DNA of 64,000 nt, taken from Chrysomallon squamiferum (Eukaryota; Mollusca; Gastropoda; Neomphalida; Peltospiridae). The DNA lies in assembly GCA_012295275.1 (NCBI GenBank), contig CM022679.1:16814342-16878341 (forward strand). The letters run 5' to 3'. The position numbers and the translations under genes were made by a program. The notes beneath the pieces were generated by a model. That model saw only the letters and a program-made list of their open reading frames with translations, was not told the origin of the DNA and did no database searches. This document shows, in pieces, positions 37,015 to 49,414 of the stretch (within the stretch, counting starts at the first letter, position 1; each line of letters opens with the position of its first letter).

Positions 37015-37539
37015 TTTTGGGTAAATTTTGTCAGATAATAAAAGCTGATATAAAATAATAAGTCAGTCCTCAGAAGGCCAATGAGGACTCTAGATGTAGA
37101 GTTCTAGGCTATTCTAGACTAGAGTCTTGTTAGACAACAGAACACATGATTAAGAAATTAGATTTTATGTGGTTTTCGAGTTATGTGCCAGCTATGGCAA
37201 GAGCACAGATAATGTGTCATGCTCACAAATGTGAACTATTTTTAGATCACTAGATCAAACCTTGTTTCATCTTGAAAAACAAAGAACTATAGGCAATAGA
37301 GTTATAGATCTATAGTAAGGACATTAAAACAACAATTTTTAAAAGTTTTCTTCAATGGGTAAAACAATTTACTAACATTTTATCACCAAATAACCTGAGT
37401 ATAGGTCAAGTTTTTAGCACCTGTGCTAGATGAATCTGCTTGTGACACCTCAGTGATTCTAACATCATCATATTTTGATTCTGAAGTGATCAAAGTGGTA
37501 TTTGCCATATTTGTGTCTACTTCTGATGACGGAGATTGG

Positions 37540-38421
37540 TTTTGACCCAGAATCTGTATATCATGTTGTGGAACTTGTGTGAAGAAATCAGTCAGCTTTG
37601 CAGTCCTGAGCTCAAATTCCATGGGATAAACCAGGCGGGCAAGCCATTTTGATTCTGTAAAATTATCAGCATAAAGAAAGGTGAACATTAACTTTCTTGT
37701 TGCAGGTCCCATACATGAGACAGCATGGCACCATGACACAGCCAGCACAGTTTAGAAAAGTAGAGCAGGTCACCGTAGTGCACATTGACTTCATCCATCA
37801 GTACCTGGAATTGGCAATGTTTCAGACTGTGAGAAAGTATGGAATTGACAACCTTCACTACAATTGACATGACATCAGTGAGATTTACAGACTTGGCACA
37901 TAAGGATTCTTGGTGGGTGATGTTACACACACTGAATTAAGCCATTGAAGATGTCTTTTCCACTGGTGGTGCCATGTAGTGGAACAGTCTCCAAGAACTG
38001 TTCATGCATGTTGAGGGTAGAAGTGACACCACATATGAAAATACCCAATTGGGCTGTGTTTTTTACAAATGCAAAAACCAGTTCTGTTCATGACAGCAAG
38101 AAGTTAGCAGGGTTCAAGAAGTTAGCCTGTGTGTGTAATTGAGACAGGATTGAAATAACAATTGTTATAGTTTGCATATTTTGAATTGAGTGAAGCAAGC
38201 AGCCATTCAAAATTTGGATGTGGGCACTATTAATTTGACAAGGGCCTTCAAGATGCCTTACATTTTAAATGAGTGCAACTTGAATAAAAAATAGCTGTAT
38301 CAACTGACTTTATTTCATTGATTTTTATTTTGAAGTCTCGTGGGCCGGATGTCAATGTTAATTGTGAACAGTTTGGTGGGCCAGACAATAAACCTTCACA
38401 GGCTGGAGTTGCCCACCCCTG
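37540..38421 (-). mobile_element. hAT transposon relic with an identifiable 5' terminus
   Basis: The minus strand starts at 38421 with the hAT terminus CAGGGGTGGGCAACTCC. Further in, about 38110-37945 encodes FVKNTAQLGIF and the reverse of a TTSGKDIFNGL segment, and 37930-37690 encodes ITHQESLCAKSVNLTDVMSI and YGDLLYFSKLCWL. The following piece (37680-37383) leaves the family pattern, so the 3' boundary is unclear. Several frame changes make it dead. Confidence 0.75.
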
Positions 38422-38760
38422 CTCTAAAGTACTGTTTGAATGCAGAACCATTTGACCATCTAGTTTCAATGACTATAGCAGAAGCTCCTGGGGTAGCACC
38501 CTCTGTTAATTGAAACCTTGAACATTTTCCCTTAAATATGAAATATGGTGGAATTGCTGTTCCTAAAGATTTACCAGCACCTAAAATTGTTACATTACAT
38601 GGCATTCCACTAGTGATTGAACTGGGTTTTAAATTCCAATTGACTGGGGGATTGTTTTTGCAAGCATGCATCCATGAAGATAAGAAGCACAGAGTGGCAT
38701 TCGGAGCTTTTGCTTTTGCCACACTAATCATCCCCATTATCTCCTTAGAATTGATATTAG
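38422..38760 (-). mobile_element. DDE_1 (pogo/jerky-like) transposase fragment interrupted by a hAT insertion
   Basis: Minus 38737-38422 encodes a DDE_1 endonuclease piece with NVTILGAGKSLGTAIPPYFI, EGATPGASA and TRWSNGSAFKQYF. The frame runs straight into the hAT terminus at 38421, where homology ends. The 8 bases 38422-38429 (CTCTAAAG) are the expected position of the hAT target duplication. Confidence 0.75.
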
Positions 38761-38799
38761 AAATGGGTCAAAGCTGTTTCCTCCCTCAATTTTTCTGTT

Positions 38800-40160
38800 A
38801 TAGCTGACTACACATAATTTGACCTCATCTCCAGGAACTTGCTACCAGGGGACAATGGTCTGAGCCAGTCACCAAACAGATCAGTTGAGTGTGACAGTAA
38901 CAGAGTGGATCCTGGAGTATGTGGCAGAGATTTTCAATTACATCTTTGACCACTGATGCCTTCCACATGCTCAAATTCAGTTTCTGCTGAAGTATAAAAC
39001 TTCCTCATAAAGTCAATATTGACACTGGAATGGAGGTCTTGGTGACCAATGCCAGTCTTGAAGAGCTCTGCAAAAGTCCTTTATTGTTCTATCAGAACTC
39101 TGGCAATATGGAATAAGACATGCAGTTGATTTCCTTGATAATGGGGGAGTATTCCCCTTGGCAACTTCTGTCTATCCAAAAAGATGGCAAAGTTACAAGT
39201 CATCCTTCCCATCCTTCTATCACATTTTACTGATGGCAAGAATTACATTTGCTGCTAAACATTCATTGCCCTTGATTGACCACCCAGCCTCCTAGTTTTT
39301 GAGGGTAGAACAGCAGGCAGTGACAATTGAATCCAGTGGATGAAGATGACAATTCATCTCATTTAGTCTTCTTCCAAACCGAATTAACAATCTGAAAAGC
39401 AGCGTGATTTGTTGCACATCTATCAGACATTGAATTTTAGACATGTTCTGTCAGCTTCTGTCTGGTTCACTGATAACAAGTCTTCATTGAAAAAACAATA
39501 GGTCTTAATCTGACAAATGTGGCTTGCATAATCTTCCACTGTCACTCCTAGCAATTCATCAGTGGCAGCACATACACATCCTTTGGTGGAAATTTATCTC
39601 GTTAATATGGGTTCCTTCTTGGGTTGTTGCATTGCAGTTAGCATTTGAAAGAAGAACTTCTGCTGTCTGTAAATCCAAAATGGCCCCAATCCTCTTGTCA
39701 TAAGATCAACTGTAGTGCACAATGTAATATCACTTGGTTTTACATCGCCAGACCCTAATGTCATTTGACTCTGTTCAATTACTGTTGGAATATTAGCTGT
39801 AGGAACTTTGTTCACAATATAGATAAACACAAATAATCTTATGGATGCTGAATAAATTGTTCTGTCATGTTTTAGAGTTCATATCAGAATTAAGATCATC
39901 AATATTTTCTGCAGAATTAAATTTCTGTTTTCTAAAGTCTTGATCAGTTAACTTTTTTCCTTCAATTCTAATCTTAAACAGTTATACTTGTAAGATGGCA
40001 CATTTATTTTCTTTTGGGATTTGTTATATAATTTAAGGCTGTTATGTACTTTTTGTAACCTAGCTATTTCAGCCTTAGCTTCTGCCAGTTGTATGGCTAA
40101 CAGTGGTGTATTCAGCCAGAGCCAGATAAAGAACTGCATAGCAAAATAGCATAGTTCCAT
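38800..40160 (-). mobile_element. Unclassified transposon-like relic sequence
   Basis: Short minus-strand coding-like fragments occur without a complete frame: GNQLHVLFHIARVLIEQ near 39180-39080, WSIKGNECLAANVILAIS near 39295-39230, and LAEAKAEIARLQKVHNSLKL near 40095-40035. The first is duplicated at 41460-41350. I cannot assign a superfamily. Confidence 0.4.
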
Positions 40161-40401
40161 ACTACTGGCTGGTTACAAAAGTAAATGCCCCCTAACCCCA
40201 TACCCAATATTATCATAACTTTACATAAACACACCTTAATGTTTGAACAGTCAGACAGGTGTATTAAAACAAAAGGAATCTTGCTGACAGTATTAAAAAC
40301 CAGTGCAAATGCCTTAAGCTAAAATGCCACTGCATGCATGCCCTGAAAACATGGGTCAAAGTTTAGCCCAGTAGTCAAGTATGATTCAGGCTCAGATTAA
40401 G

Positions 40402-41510
40402 TTAAATATTGTTCCTCTGAGATTTTATAACCGTGCTCATCAGTGTCAGCCTATTTAAATGTTTTTGACCCATCCATAAGTTCACATTGGCACCATCTGA
40501 TCCTGTGCTTGCAATAAGCTTTTGCTTCCAGTCCCAATCAGGATCTGTACTCTCCATGGCTGTTTCAATTGCATCCAGAACACCCTCTGCATGTGCATTT
40601 ATTTTCACACATTCATTGTGTGGGACACCTTGCTCAGTAACTGTTTCATTTTCACTGATAGATCAATAACACATTGGCATTTTTAACCAAGGCTAACGAT
40701 TTATTTTGCATGCATTATAAATGTATTCCTTAAAATGTCTACAAGCTTGTTCAATACGGTAACAGTTGTGTAAAATAACACCATTTTTCTCTTGAAGTGA
40801 CAGTAAACTGGGATACAAGATAAATGGTAACTCTTCCTTAGCAATCAAATATGCAGTATTAAAGTAAGCAGTTAACTGATTCCTTTGATCTTCACTGAGC
40901 CTTCAAATATCCACATCCATAGGACCAATTACAGCTGGATGTCAAACTTGAACCCCACTAGGATCAGAGTCGGACTCCAAGGAAGAACATTCTGAAACAA
41001 TTGTGATGTTATGTGTTGTAAAAACTGTACCTGACGACTTGCCACATTTGATGTCATAATTTTGTTTATTTTTTGTATATGATTTGGATTCAGAGGGGCT
41101 TTTTATTGCATCAATTCTAAAATTATTTGTTCCTGCAACAAATCTCCTTACAGTTTCATATTTTCTACATGGGATGCAGAACATGGTATCGCTTTCTTCA
41201 TTGTAGTCAAGCCGCAAGAATTCGTCTTTCCATTTCTTGCAGAACTGTCATGTTTGCTTTTCTTTTTCATATTTTTCTTTAGATTCTGCCTTACCCTTTC
41301 TTTTCTTTGACAAATCAATTTCTGACAGCTCTTTGTCAGATGAAAACCCATTGTGAAGAGCTCTTTAAAGGTCCTGGTTTGTTCTATCAGTATTCTTCCA
41401 GTATTTAATAGCACATGCAATTGATTTTGTTGGTAATGGGAAAGTCTTAAGTTTTTCCACATAATTTCTTTTCACATTTGGCAGGCAGCCAGACTAAGCA
41501 TTTCTGCGTG
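40402..41510 (-). mobile_element. Transposase relic resembling TTF/ZNF862-KIAA1586-type hAT proteins
   Basis: Minus frames 41462-41148 and 41217-40942 overlap and carry a TTF-like zinc-finger module (FLRLDYNEESDTMFCIPCRK, then RRFVAGTNNFRIDAIKS). Minus 40608-40402 encodes DWDWKQKLIASTGSDGANVN, the SDGA motif around a hAT catalytic Asp. Frame shifts between these pieces indicate a pseudogene. The exact family is uncertain. Confidence 0.6.
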
Positions 41511-41543
41511 TTGTTTTTTGGGTGTCGTCTTCACATGACATCT

Positions 41544-41950
41544 TCACTTCATCTCTGTTTCCTGTGAAGTAGATGATGTGAGGTGGAAAGATGGGATGAA
41601 TCCACAGACTGAAGTTGAGAATTCAGGTGAATCAAGAACCATGGGAACAGTTATCATCATTACAGCTTGCTCAGGATCCTCTGGACTATACTTGAAACTG
41701 GCATCACAAATATCCCAAAATCTTATCATTTCTTTTTCATTACTAAGATGTTTATAGCACCCTACAAAATCTCCTTCACTGAAGCATGATCTTTTTGACA
41801 GATTTTTTTTGGGAGATAGAGGACAAGAGCATCACAATTCTTGACAGAATCACCAGGAGGAACTTTATGCCAGTGCCAGGTTTGGATGAAGGTGGCTTCT
41901 TCTTCACTTTGGTGGCATTTTGAAAAATAAAAAATAAAATAAATGTTCAT
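41544..41950 (-). other. Unassigned frames next to transposon relics
   Basis: Two short frames (41950-41762, 41729-41544) have coding-like composition (EEEATFIQTWHWHKVPPGDS) but no known motif. They are probably part of the adjoining relic. Confidence 0.3.
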
Positions 41951-41999
41951 CTGAGCCTATTTACAGATGACATCTTTACATTTGATATACATTGTTGCA

Positions 42000-44900
42000 G
42001 TGGCACAAAACTTTATTTATGAATTAATTATATAATAAAATGTTCTTCTGATATTGGTCAGAACAAATAATAAATGTGAAAGCTTCTGAAAAGTGGTAAA
42101 TACTGAAAAAGAACCTCATAATCATGCTTGGTAATAAAAGGACATGTCACCAATGTTTATCATTACTGGTCTGAGCCAGTAAGAAAGTGCTGTTAATGTC
42201 ACATAATCTGATACTGTTTGTGTATTGGGTATGCAGTTTTTCACAGCTATAAAACCATCAATCAGAACTCAAATTCTTTGAAATTAAGCACAATCCTAGT
42301 TAATAAGCAGATCTATTAGTAGAATATATTTCTATTGAAGGACTTGCCTAAGTTTTTTTCTGATGATTGAGATTTTTAGAAATATTTCTTTTGTCAAAAA
42401 TTTGAGAATGTTTTCTCAATTGTCACAAGTCAGAAGTTATTTGCAAATATCTGGCTATGGCATGTATGTGTGTGACAAAGAAATTAAAAAATGGAAACAT
42501 CTTTTGATAATATTTTGCCAATTAAAGTTAAATATCTGATCCTCATGAATTTTTTTTTTTCAAAGTGAGAGATACCTTTTGGTTTTCACCTGAATGAATA
42601 TCTGAAGCTATTTTTTGTTTCATTTCACAGTAACTCTGTATTGTCTTGTTACCAGTCAGTAACTATCTGATAATGATGGAATATTCTTTTTAAAGGTGGC
42701 AGTAATGGACTTCCACAGATATTTCAGAATTATAAAACAAAATGTTAAATCTATTTCCTGTGAATGGTACATGTGAGACATTTTTTATTATTATTTGTTT
42801 TAATGTTTTTGAGTAGGTGTCCAGAAGAAATGTCTTGAAGTCAATGTAACATTAACTTTTATCATCCCCACTTGCCAAACATTTACTGGCTGTCATGAGC
42901 AGTCTTAGGGAACCATTCTCTTCCTTTCTTGTGAAATAACTAGTCACCACATGAGTTTCAGCACCCATTAGTCACCACATCAGTGCCTCTTTTGTGTTGG
43001 TGTTAAATGTTTTATTGACACTGTCAGACAGTTCTGCAGAATTTACAAGAATGTGCTGTCTAAAGAAAACATTATTCAGTCTAGATATTGTTTTTTTTTT
43101 TTTTTTTTCAGACTGACAGTTCATTCTAATACATGTATATAGTTGATAAAAGTGCTGTAAGATTGAAATATGTCGTGAAATTTCTTTTCTGTAGTTGTGC
43201 TGTCCAATGTTGTTTTAATACTAGTATCTTTGTTCCAGAACTTTCTGCAGTAACATTAGCAACAGATTTCAATGGGTTTAAACATGTTGTGAAACTTCTG
43301 TCATCCCTCAGAAAGAGATGCATCCAATGATCTCTAGACTTTGTCAGTTTGTTGCAGACTTTGATGCATTTTTAAATTTCAAGATGTATATAAATGTTTG
43401 TGTCAATATATATCATTATATCATTGTTAACAAAACTGAAAATGTCTTGACTAAAAAAGATTGGGTTTCTGGAAAGTTATTAAAGAAAACTGCAATCCTT
43501 CCTCCAGAGATCACATGCAGCATGTGTAAGTGTATACATACGTGTTCACATACACGCTTTCTGTCAGTCGCTCTCACTCATAATTTGAAAATGTATCATT
43601 TAAATACTGGTGATTTTTGGTTTGCTGTCTTAAGCTGTTCCTGTGCTTCAGCAAGACATTCACATCAAATCCGAAAAGCATGAACAATATAGAAACATGC
43701 AATTTTGAATTTCTTTTAAAAGAAAAGAATTTGATTGTTTTTGTTTTTTTTCAATTCTTTAAATTTCTTTAAAAGTCTTTGGAAAATAATTGAGTTGATC
43801 CATTTAGTAAACCAAGGTTGAACAATATTAAACATCTTTTTGTTCAGAATAACATCATGAGTGTTCCAAATGGATCTACCTACACTGGTTGGATATCACA
43901 GTCATCCATCTTGTCCATAGGCTTTTTTTTCTGTTTTTGAAAACAATCTATTTTATTCATTTTAGCTGCATTTACATGTGAATAGTTATGAATATGTGTT
44001 TGAAATTGGTTATTTAAATATACTTCAGTGATAATGATATTCAGTTAAGTCTAATGACCCACTGAATCTAAAAGAGATTATTAATCATTAAAATATATCA
44101 TCAGTTGAAATCTGTTCACTGGACTATATAGCTAACTGGGGTAGTTCATTTAGATCACGTAGGAGATTATAAGAGAACATTTTTTAGATAAATCTGAATA
44201 AATGTGAAACTTACACATTTGGTTTTACACTTTGGGTAATGTAATCCTCCTCATGCTACTCCTGAGAAATGAAAACACTGAAAAAAGTGTTTCTTATTCA
44301 GTTTGTTCATTCATTGAATGCTTCTTACATGGGACAATGCAGGATATCAAATGAACCTTTTTGTTAACTGTTTCAGTAGTTATATTCTCAAATGACTTAA
44401 TTTTGCTAAAATTTACATTTATTTTCTGTTTTGTCACACTATACAATGGTAATTGTGTAAGCTATATTCTCTATGGGATTTGGTTGTGTTTTGACCCCAA
44501 GCCGACTTTTAAAACCTGGTTATAATTGACAAGCAAGAGTTTGTTGTGGTGTCAAGCAGATACAGATGACATTTCAACTCACAGAATGTTTTCACTTAAT
44601 GTTTATTCATTTTGTGAATTAAAGCATGATTTATAACCACCATCACTGTCTTGTTGGAAATATTTCCAGTGATGTCTTATCAACAGAAGGAAATACAATA
44701 TGTTGCAGCCACACATGCTGCTTGGATACTGGCAGGACAACTGGTATATGAAGACTTAGGTGTTCATTTTTGAACTGTGTGTACATTTCCATAAAAGTTA
44801 ACTTCAGGACCTTTTTTTTAAATATTTTTGTTTTTTGTTTTTTTATTACTATTATTATTTTTTTTTAAACATTTTAAAAGTTTTTAGTGATTGTTTTGAT

Positions 44901-45674
44901 TTTTGGTAGCTGACCAGAAATTGTCTGGGTTGTAGAACAGCTGGACAGTTCTCTGAAATAATGAGATAACAATCTGTTTTTGATTACTTCAGTTTATCAT
45001 CAGATTGAACTAAGGTATATTTTTATGGCCTGAGTGGCTTTGGTTACTGCCTTGGTTAATAAAATCATCTGAAATATTGCTAACTTCTGAACTGCATCCT
45101 GCAATGTTTTTTAAATCATTTGTTTTAGCAATACCACTAGAACATACTGACTAATATTCCATTGCTGGTACTGGATGCCTCATGTTTGGTATTTTTAAAA
45201 ATGTTCTGAAAAAGCCATAAGCTACATTTTCATTTTTCTTTTAGCAGCAAGGATACTTCTAATAGACATAAAAACACATTACCACAGCATGTGACAGGAA
45301 ATGGAGTAGAGATAAACCCTTGACTGAAAATGTGAACATTTAAAAAAAAACAAGTTACCATTGTTACTTATCACACTTCTTTTGAGAATATCAAAATAAT
45401 TTTAAAACTTGGTGAATTTTAAAGCAGTTTTAATATGAAATAAACATAGAAAATCAGAAATTGATTAACATAGCCATAAATGTTTAATTATCATGTTGTT
45501 AAAGAATTAGAATTGACAATCTTTGCAGTTATCAACTCTATTCTGTGAGATCAGACCTGAGTAAATTACACATAACCATCACAGGGCAACATTTATTTTA
45601 TTTACTTGTGATTCTTATAATGTTATATTTATTTATTGTTATTAATATTGGTTTTGTTGTTGTTATTGCTATTA

Positions 45675-45705
<31 letters not shown>

Positions 45706-45942
45706 TTATTAGTTCACAACATTTTAGTGGAATTCAGTCATTTTGCTGAGGCAAGGACTTATATATTTGGAACATGTGATGTGGTGGAATTGTTTAAATT
45801 TTACCCAAATCTTTTATTATCATTTTTAAAGGAAACTTCTTTTTATAACTCGTTTTAGATTTCAAATGTTGTATTTTGCACAATTCCTTTGACTGTTTTA
45901 TAAAATTTTAAAATTTTTGTATATATGTAATTTAGTTATATA

Positions 45943-45995
<53 letters not shown>

Positions 45996-48900
45996 TAGCT
46001 ATTTAGCTATCTATCTCTGTACCTCTGGTTACCAATAGTCAGTCTGTTTTTCATTAATTCATATTTTATTATTGTTTTTTGTTGATATTTCTTTTCTTTT
46101 TCTTTCAATGGATTTTTATTAGATTTTTTTTTGTTTTGTTTTGTTTGTATTTATTTTTTTACTGTGTGTGTATGTGTGTAATATATTTTTTAAATGTTAT
46201 TCAAACATGAGATACAGCAATATTCAATAAAAATAAAAGTACTACAAATTTTAAAAAATGTGCTGGGAACAAATACAAAGATAACAGATCCAGATAGAGA
46301 GATGTGAATATTAAATCTTCTGTATATTTACTTGAACCGGTTCACCATGCAAAGTGTAGTCTCAAGATAAAACCATAATAAAGAAACAGCTGGTTGTTTC
46401 CACAGATCAGTATTAAAATAAAAAGAGCAAAACCTATGTTATATTTTCTGAAGAATATCTTTCACTGAATGACTAAAGGGGTGAAACAAAACATTAATCA
46501 TAACAGCAAGAAGATTAACTCTGAAGTGAATTTTATCTAGTATTTAGAGTAAGCAACTGATCAGATATATCAAAAATGTCCGATGAAACATTCTCAGTGT
46601 CATTGTAACGAGACATTAATGAAGCAACCTTTACATGGAAAATTATTCATGTTAAAAACAGATAATTATTATACTGTATTGAGTTTTAAGCTGGCCCTAA
46701 ATCATCAAAAGTAGTGTCATAGTGAATGTAAATATACTAACAAATTGATGTCGAGGACAAGAAAATAAGGATTTAAATCCCCCACAGAAATGATATCTTT
46801 TATGTTTATGTAAACAAAATGAAGGAGATGTCAAGAGAGGAGTTTTAAATAATAAATCCACCCTAAGGAAGTGACATCTGCTTGTTGACCACATCCTGAA
46901 TGTTGATTGTGAAGGACCTCTTCAAAGAACTGTTTATCATGAGTATTTAAAGTTGTTACTTATAAATTTGAACCATAAAAACAAAATTATTTGAATGAAA
47001 TAAGAATAGATGTATCTGGGGGAAAAGAAATTATGCTAAATTTATATAAAATTTGAAAGAGAATTGATTTTATTCAAGATTTGAAACATTTTTACTAGCT
47101 ATATAAGTTGGGTTTTTTTTGTGTTTTTTTAAATTATTATTTTTATTATTATTGTTTATTTTTAATGATATCTTGTACACTGCAATAAAATGATTTATAT
47201 ATATATACATATGATTAGCCTTTAATTTTTATATGTAATTACCACTGTCTGATATGCTACTGGACTATTTTTGTACATTCATTCAGTTTCAGTATATTTC
47301 AATACTTTTTGTCAAGAAAAAAGAAGGTATAGTTTATATTTTTAAGCCAGTCCACATTTAGTCTGCTCCTGTTTATTCCTCATCTAGGAATTTGTAAGTT
47401 TGTAAGTAATTTTGCAATTGTTTTAGAATCCTTTTTTGGAGTTAATTTTATTCAGTTTTTGTTTGATCTTTTTCTTCATTTATGGCCAAATCATCATATT
47501 CAAAACTGATATTCTTATTTTGAATGCAGATTTGTAGTTAGTGGCGTAATTTTAATCCTGTTCACACTGGACTGTCTCTTGAAGGTTTCAGGTTCTGTTA
47601 CACTCATTACAGGTAGGATTTGACATTGTTCTTGGTGGAAATTTGGTTATTTTAAAATGAAATACAACTAGTTTTTGTGTACATGTGGAGATAGTGCATT
47701 AAAGATTTATAAATTGACTTTCTCTTAGTCTAAGATGGAATACATCATAAAATAAGGTCTGTAAATGTTTTGGTTTTTTTCTTCTTCTGTCTCCTTTTTC
47801 TTTATTTTCTTTTTGGTTTTTTCTTGGTAGTTTTTATTTTTTTTAATTTACTTTTTCTTGACATTTAGTTACACATGTTTCTTTCCTTCATTATGAAACT
47901 TCTGGCTCCACTTTTATTCTTTTTTAAAAGAAAACCTTTTGAGTATTCATTGCTATTCATCTTCTTCTATGCGTGGTGCTTCAGCCTACGAGTAAAGCCA
48001 TAAAGCTGTGTTTAGTGTATCAATTTTTGTTAACTTCTTGTTATTGCTTTTTGTACCAATTCTCAACTTTTTAATATTATTCAATTAAATTCACTGAAAT
48101 TAGTAATATCATTTTTATTAAAATCTGTTGACTTTGTCATGTGTATATAAAACTTAATAAAAATTGTTTCAGATGATTATGTTTCACACAAGTGGCCAGA
48201 CACAACAGACAGAAATACACTGGATACTGACAGACAATATTAGAATATTCAGAATGACCTGCAGTTGTATCTTTTGAAAAAGTCAAATGTTGATGATTGA
48301 TACTGGCTGTGTTCTTTGACATCAGTGAAAATCTTGTATCAGATACAAGTGTGGAATTTGGTGACCATTTGAGAAGTGTTAAATAACATATACAAATTAA
48401 AATTTAGATTTAAATAGAAAAAATAAATTCAGCCTTTGATTTAGATTATGAAGCATGTATTTAACAAATGAGCTACAAAAAAATAATTAAATAAAAATAA
48501 ATACAAGTGGTAATTTATTGTATTAAGTAGAAATTTTGTTCTTTTTTTATTTTATTTTTTTTACTTATTTATTTATTTTTATTTTATTTATTACTATTAT
48601 TATTATTTTTTTTTTTTTTTTATGTGTGTCTGTGTGTGCTGGTTATTTAAGGGCTGGATGAAAGGGAGGTGTGATTGTATGTGGACAGTTTTTTAATATT
48701 TTATTTTTTAATTGTTTTTAACTGAATTATTTTTATTTATTTAAGGTTGATTCTGAACCATTACATGTATTAAAAATAATAATAATAGTAATAAAAACCA
48801 CTAAAAAAGTAATATAATTGATGATTCAAGTACTAATAAGTGTAAAGATTTGTACTTTGTCATTTGTTATATTCGTTTCTTGTTGCATCGTTGGTAGTTT

Positions 48901-49028
48901 AAAACAAAAATATCTATAAATTAATTGGTTGAAAAAAAAATTAAATTTTTAAAAAATCATACGATGAAGCAAAACATAAAAATAAAAATTCAATGTTGAA
49001 CCAAGAAAACATAGTTATGAAATGCATC
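42000..49028. other. 7-kb gene-poor interval
   Basis: No gene or transposon that I can support. Short frames at 43133-43330 and 43318-43683 (plus) have no recognised motif and no splice context. T-rich low-complexity stretches are common (44800-44880, 46060-46190, 47100-47170, 48540-48620). Confidence 0.45.
45943..45994. repeat. (GT)n microsatellite
   Basis: About 26 uninterrupted GT units. Confidence 0.95.
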
Positions 49029-49034
49029 TTTATT
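49029..49034 (-). terminator. Candidate poly(A) signal of the polycystin gene
   Basis: Minus-strand AATAAA about 380 bases after the polycystin stop codon at 49415-49417. Confidence 0.45.
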
Positions 49035-49414
49035 GTTAAAGATTTGTCAAACAACTTGTGGAATCTACCAAAACAGACTTAATTAGCACAGTAAATGTGT
49101 TGAAACACGACCAGAACTGATTCAGTGTTTGCTCTTAGCATCATCAACAAGATCTTTGTCACCAACAAAATCAAAACATAATTAGAAAAAATTAAAAATT
49201 ACAATTTCTAAAAATAATTTTTAATCTGATAAAAGTTTGTATTGCAGTACATGCAGATAAAATATATTGGATTAAACATCACAAGTAATGGATAACATGA
49301 TCTGATTTTGTTCTTTGAAAGTTAATAAATTATGACCACTGAGATTCATTAAAACAATTACTGAGTCATTTACCTAGTATAATCTTTGATTTTTTTATTA
49401 TAACCTGACTCTGA

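Noticed and set aside
43126-43683. Opposed and successive short frames near 43.1-43.7 kb
   Set aside because: No motif, no splice pattern and both strands open over the same bases, so neither is convincing.
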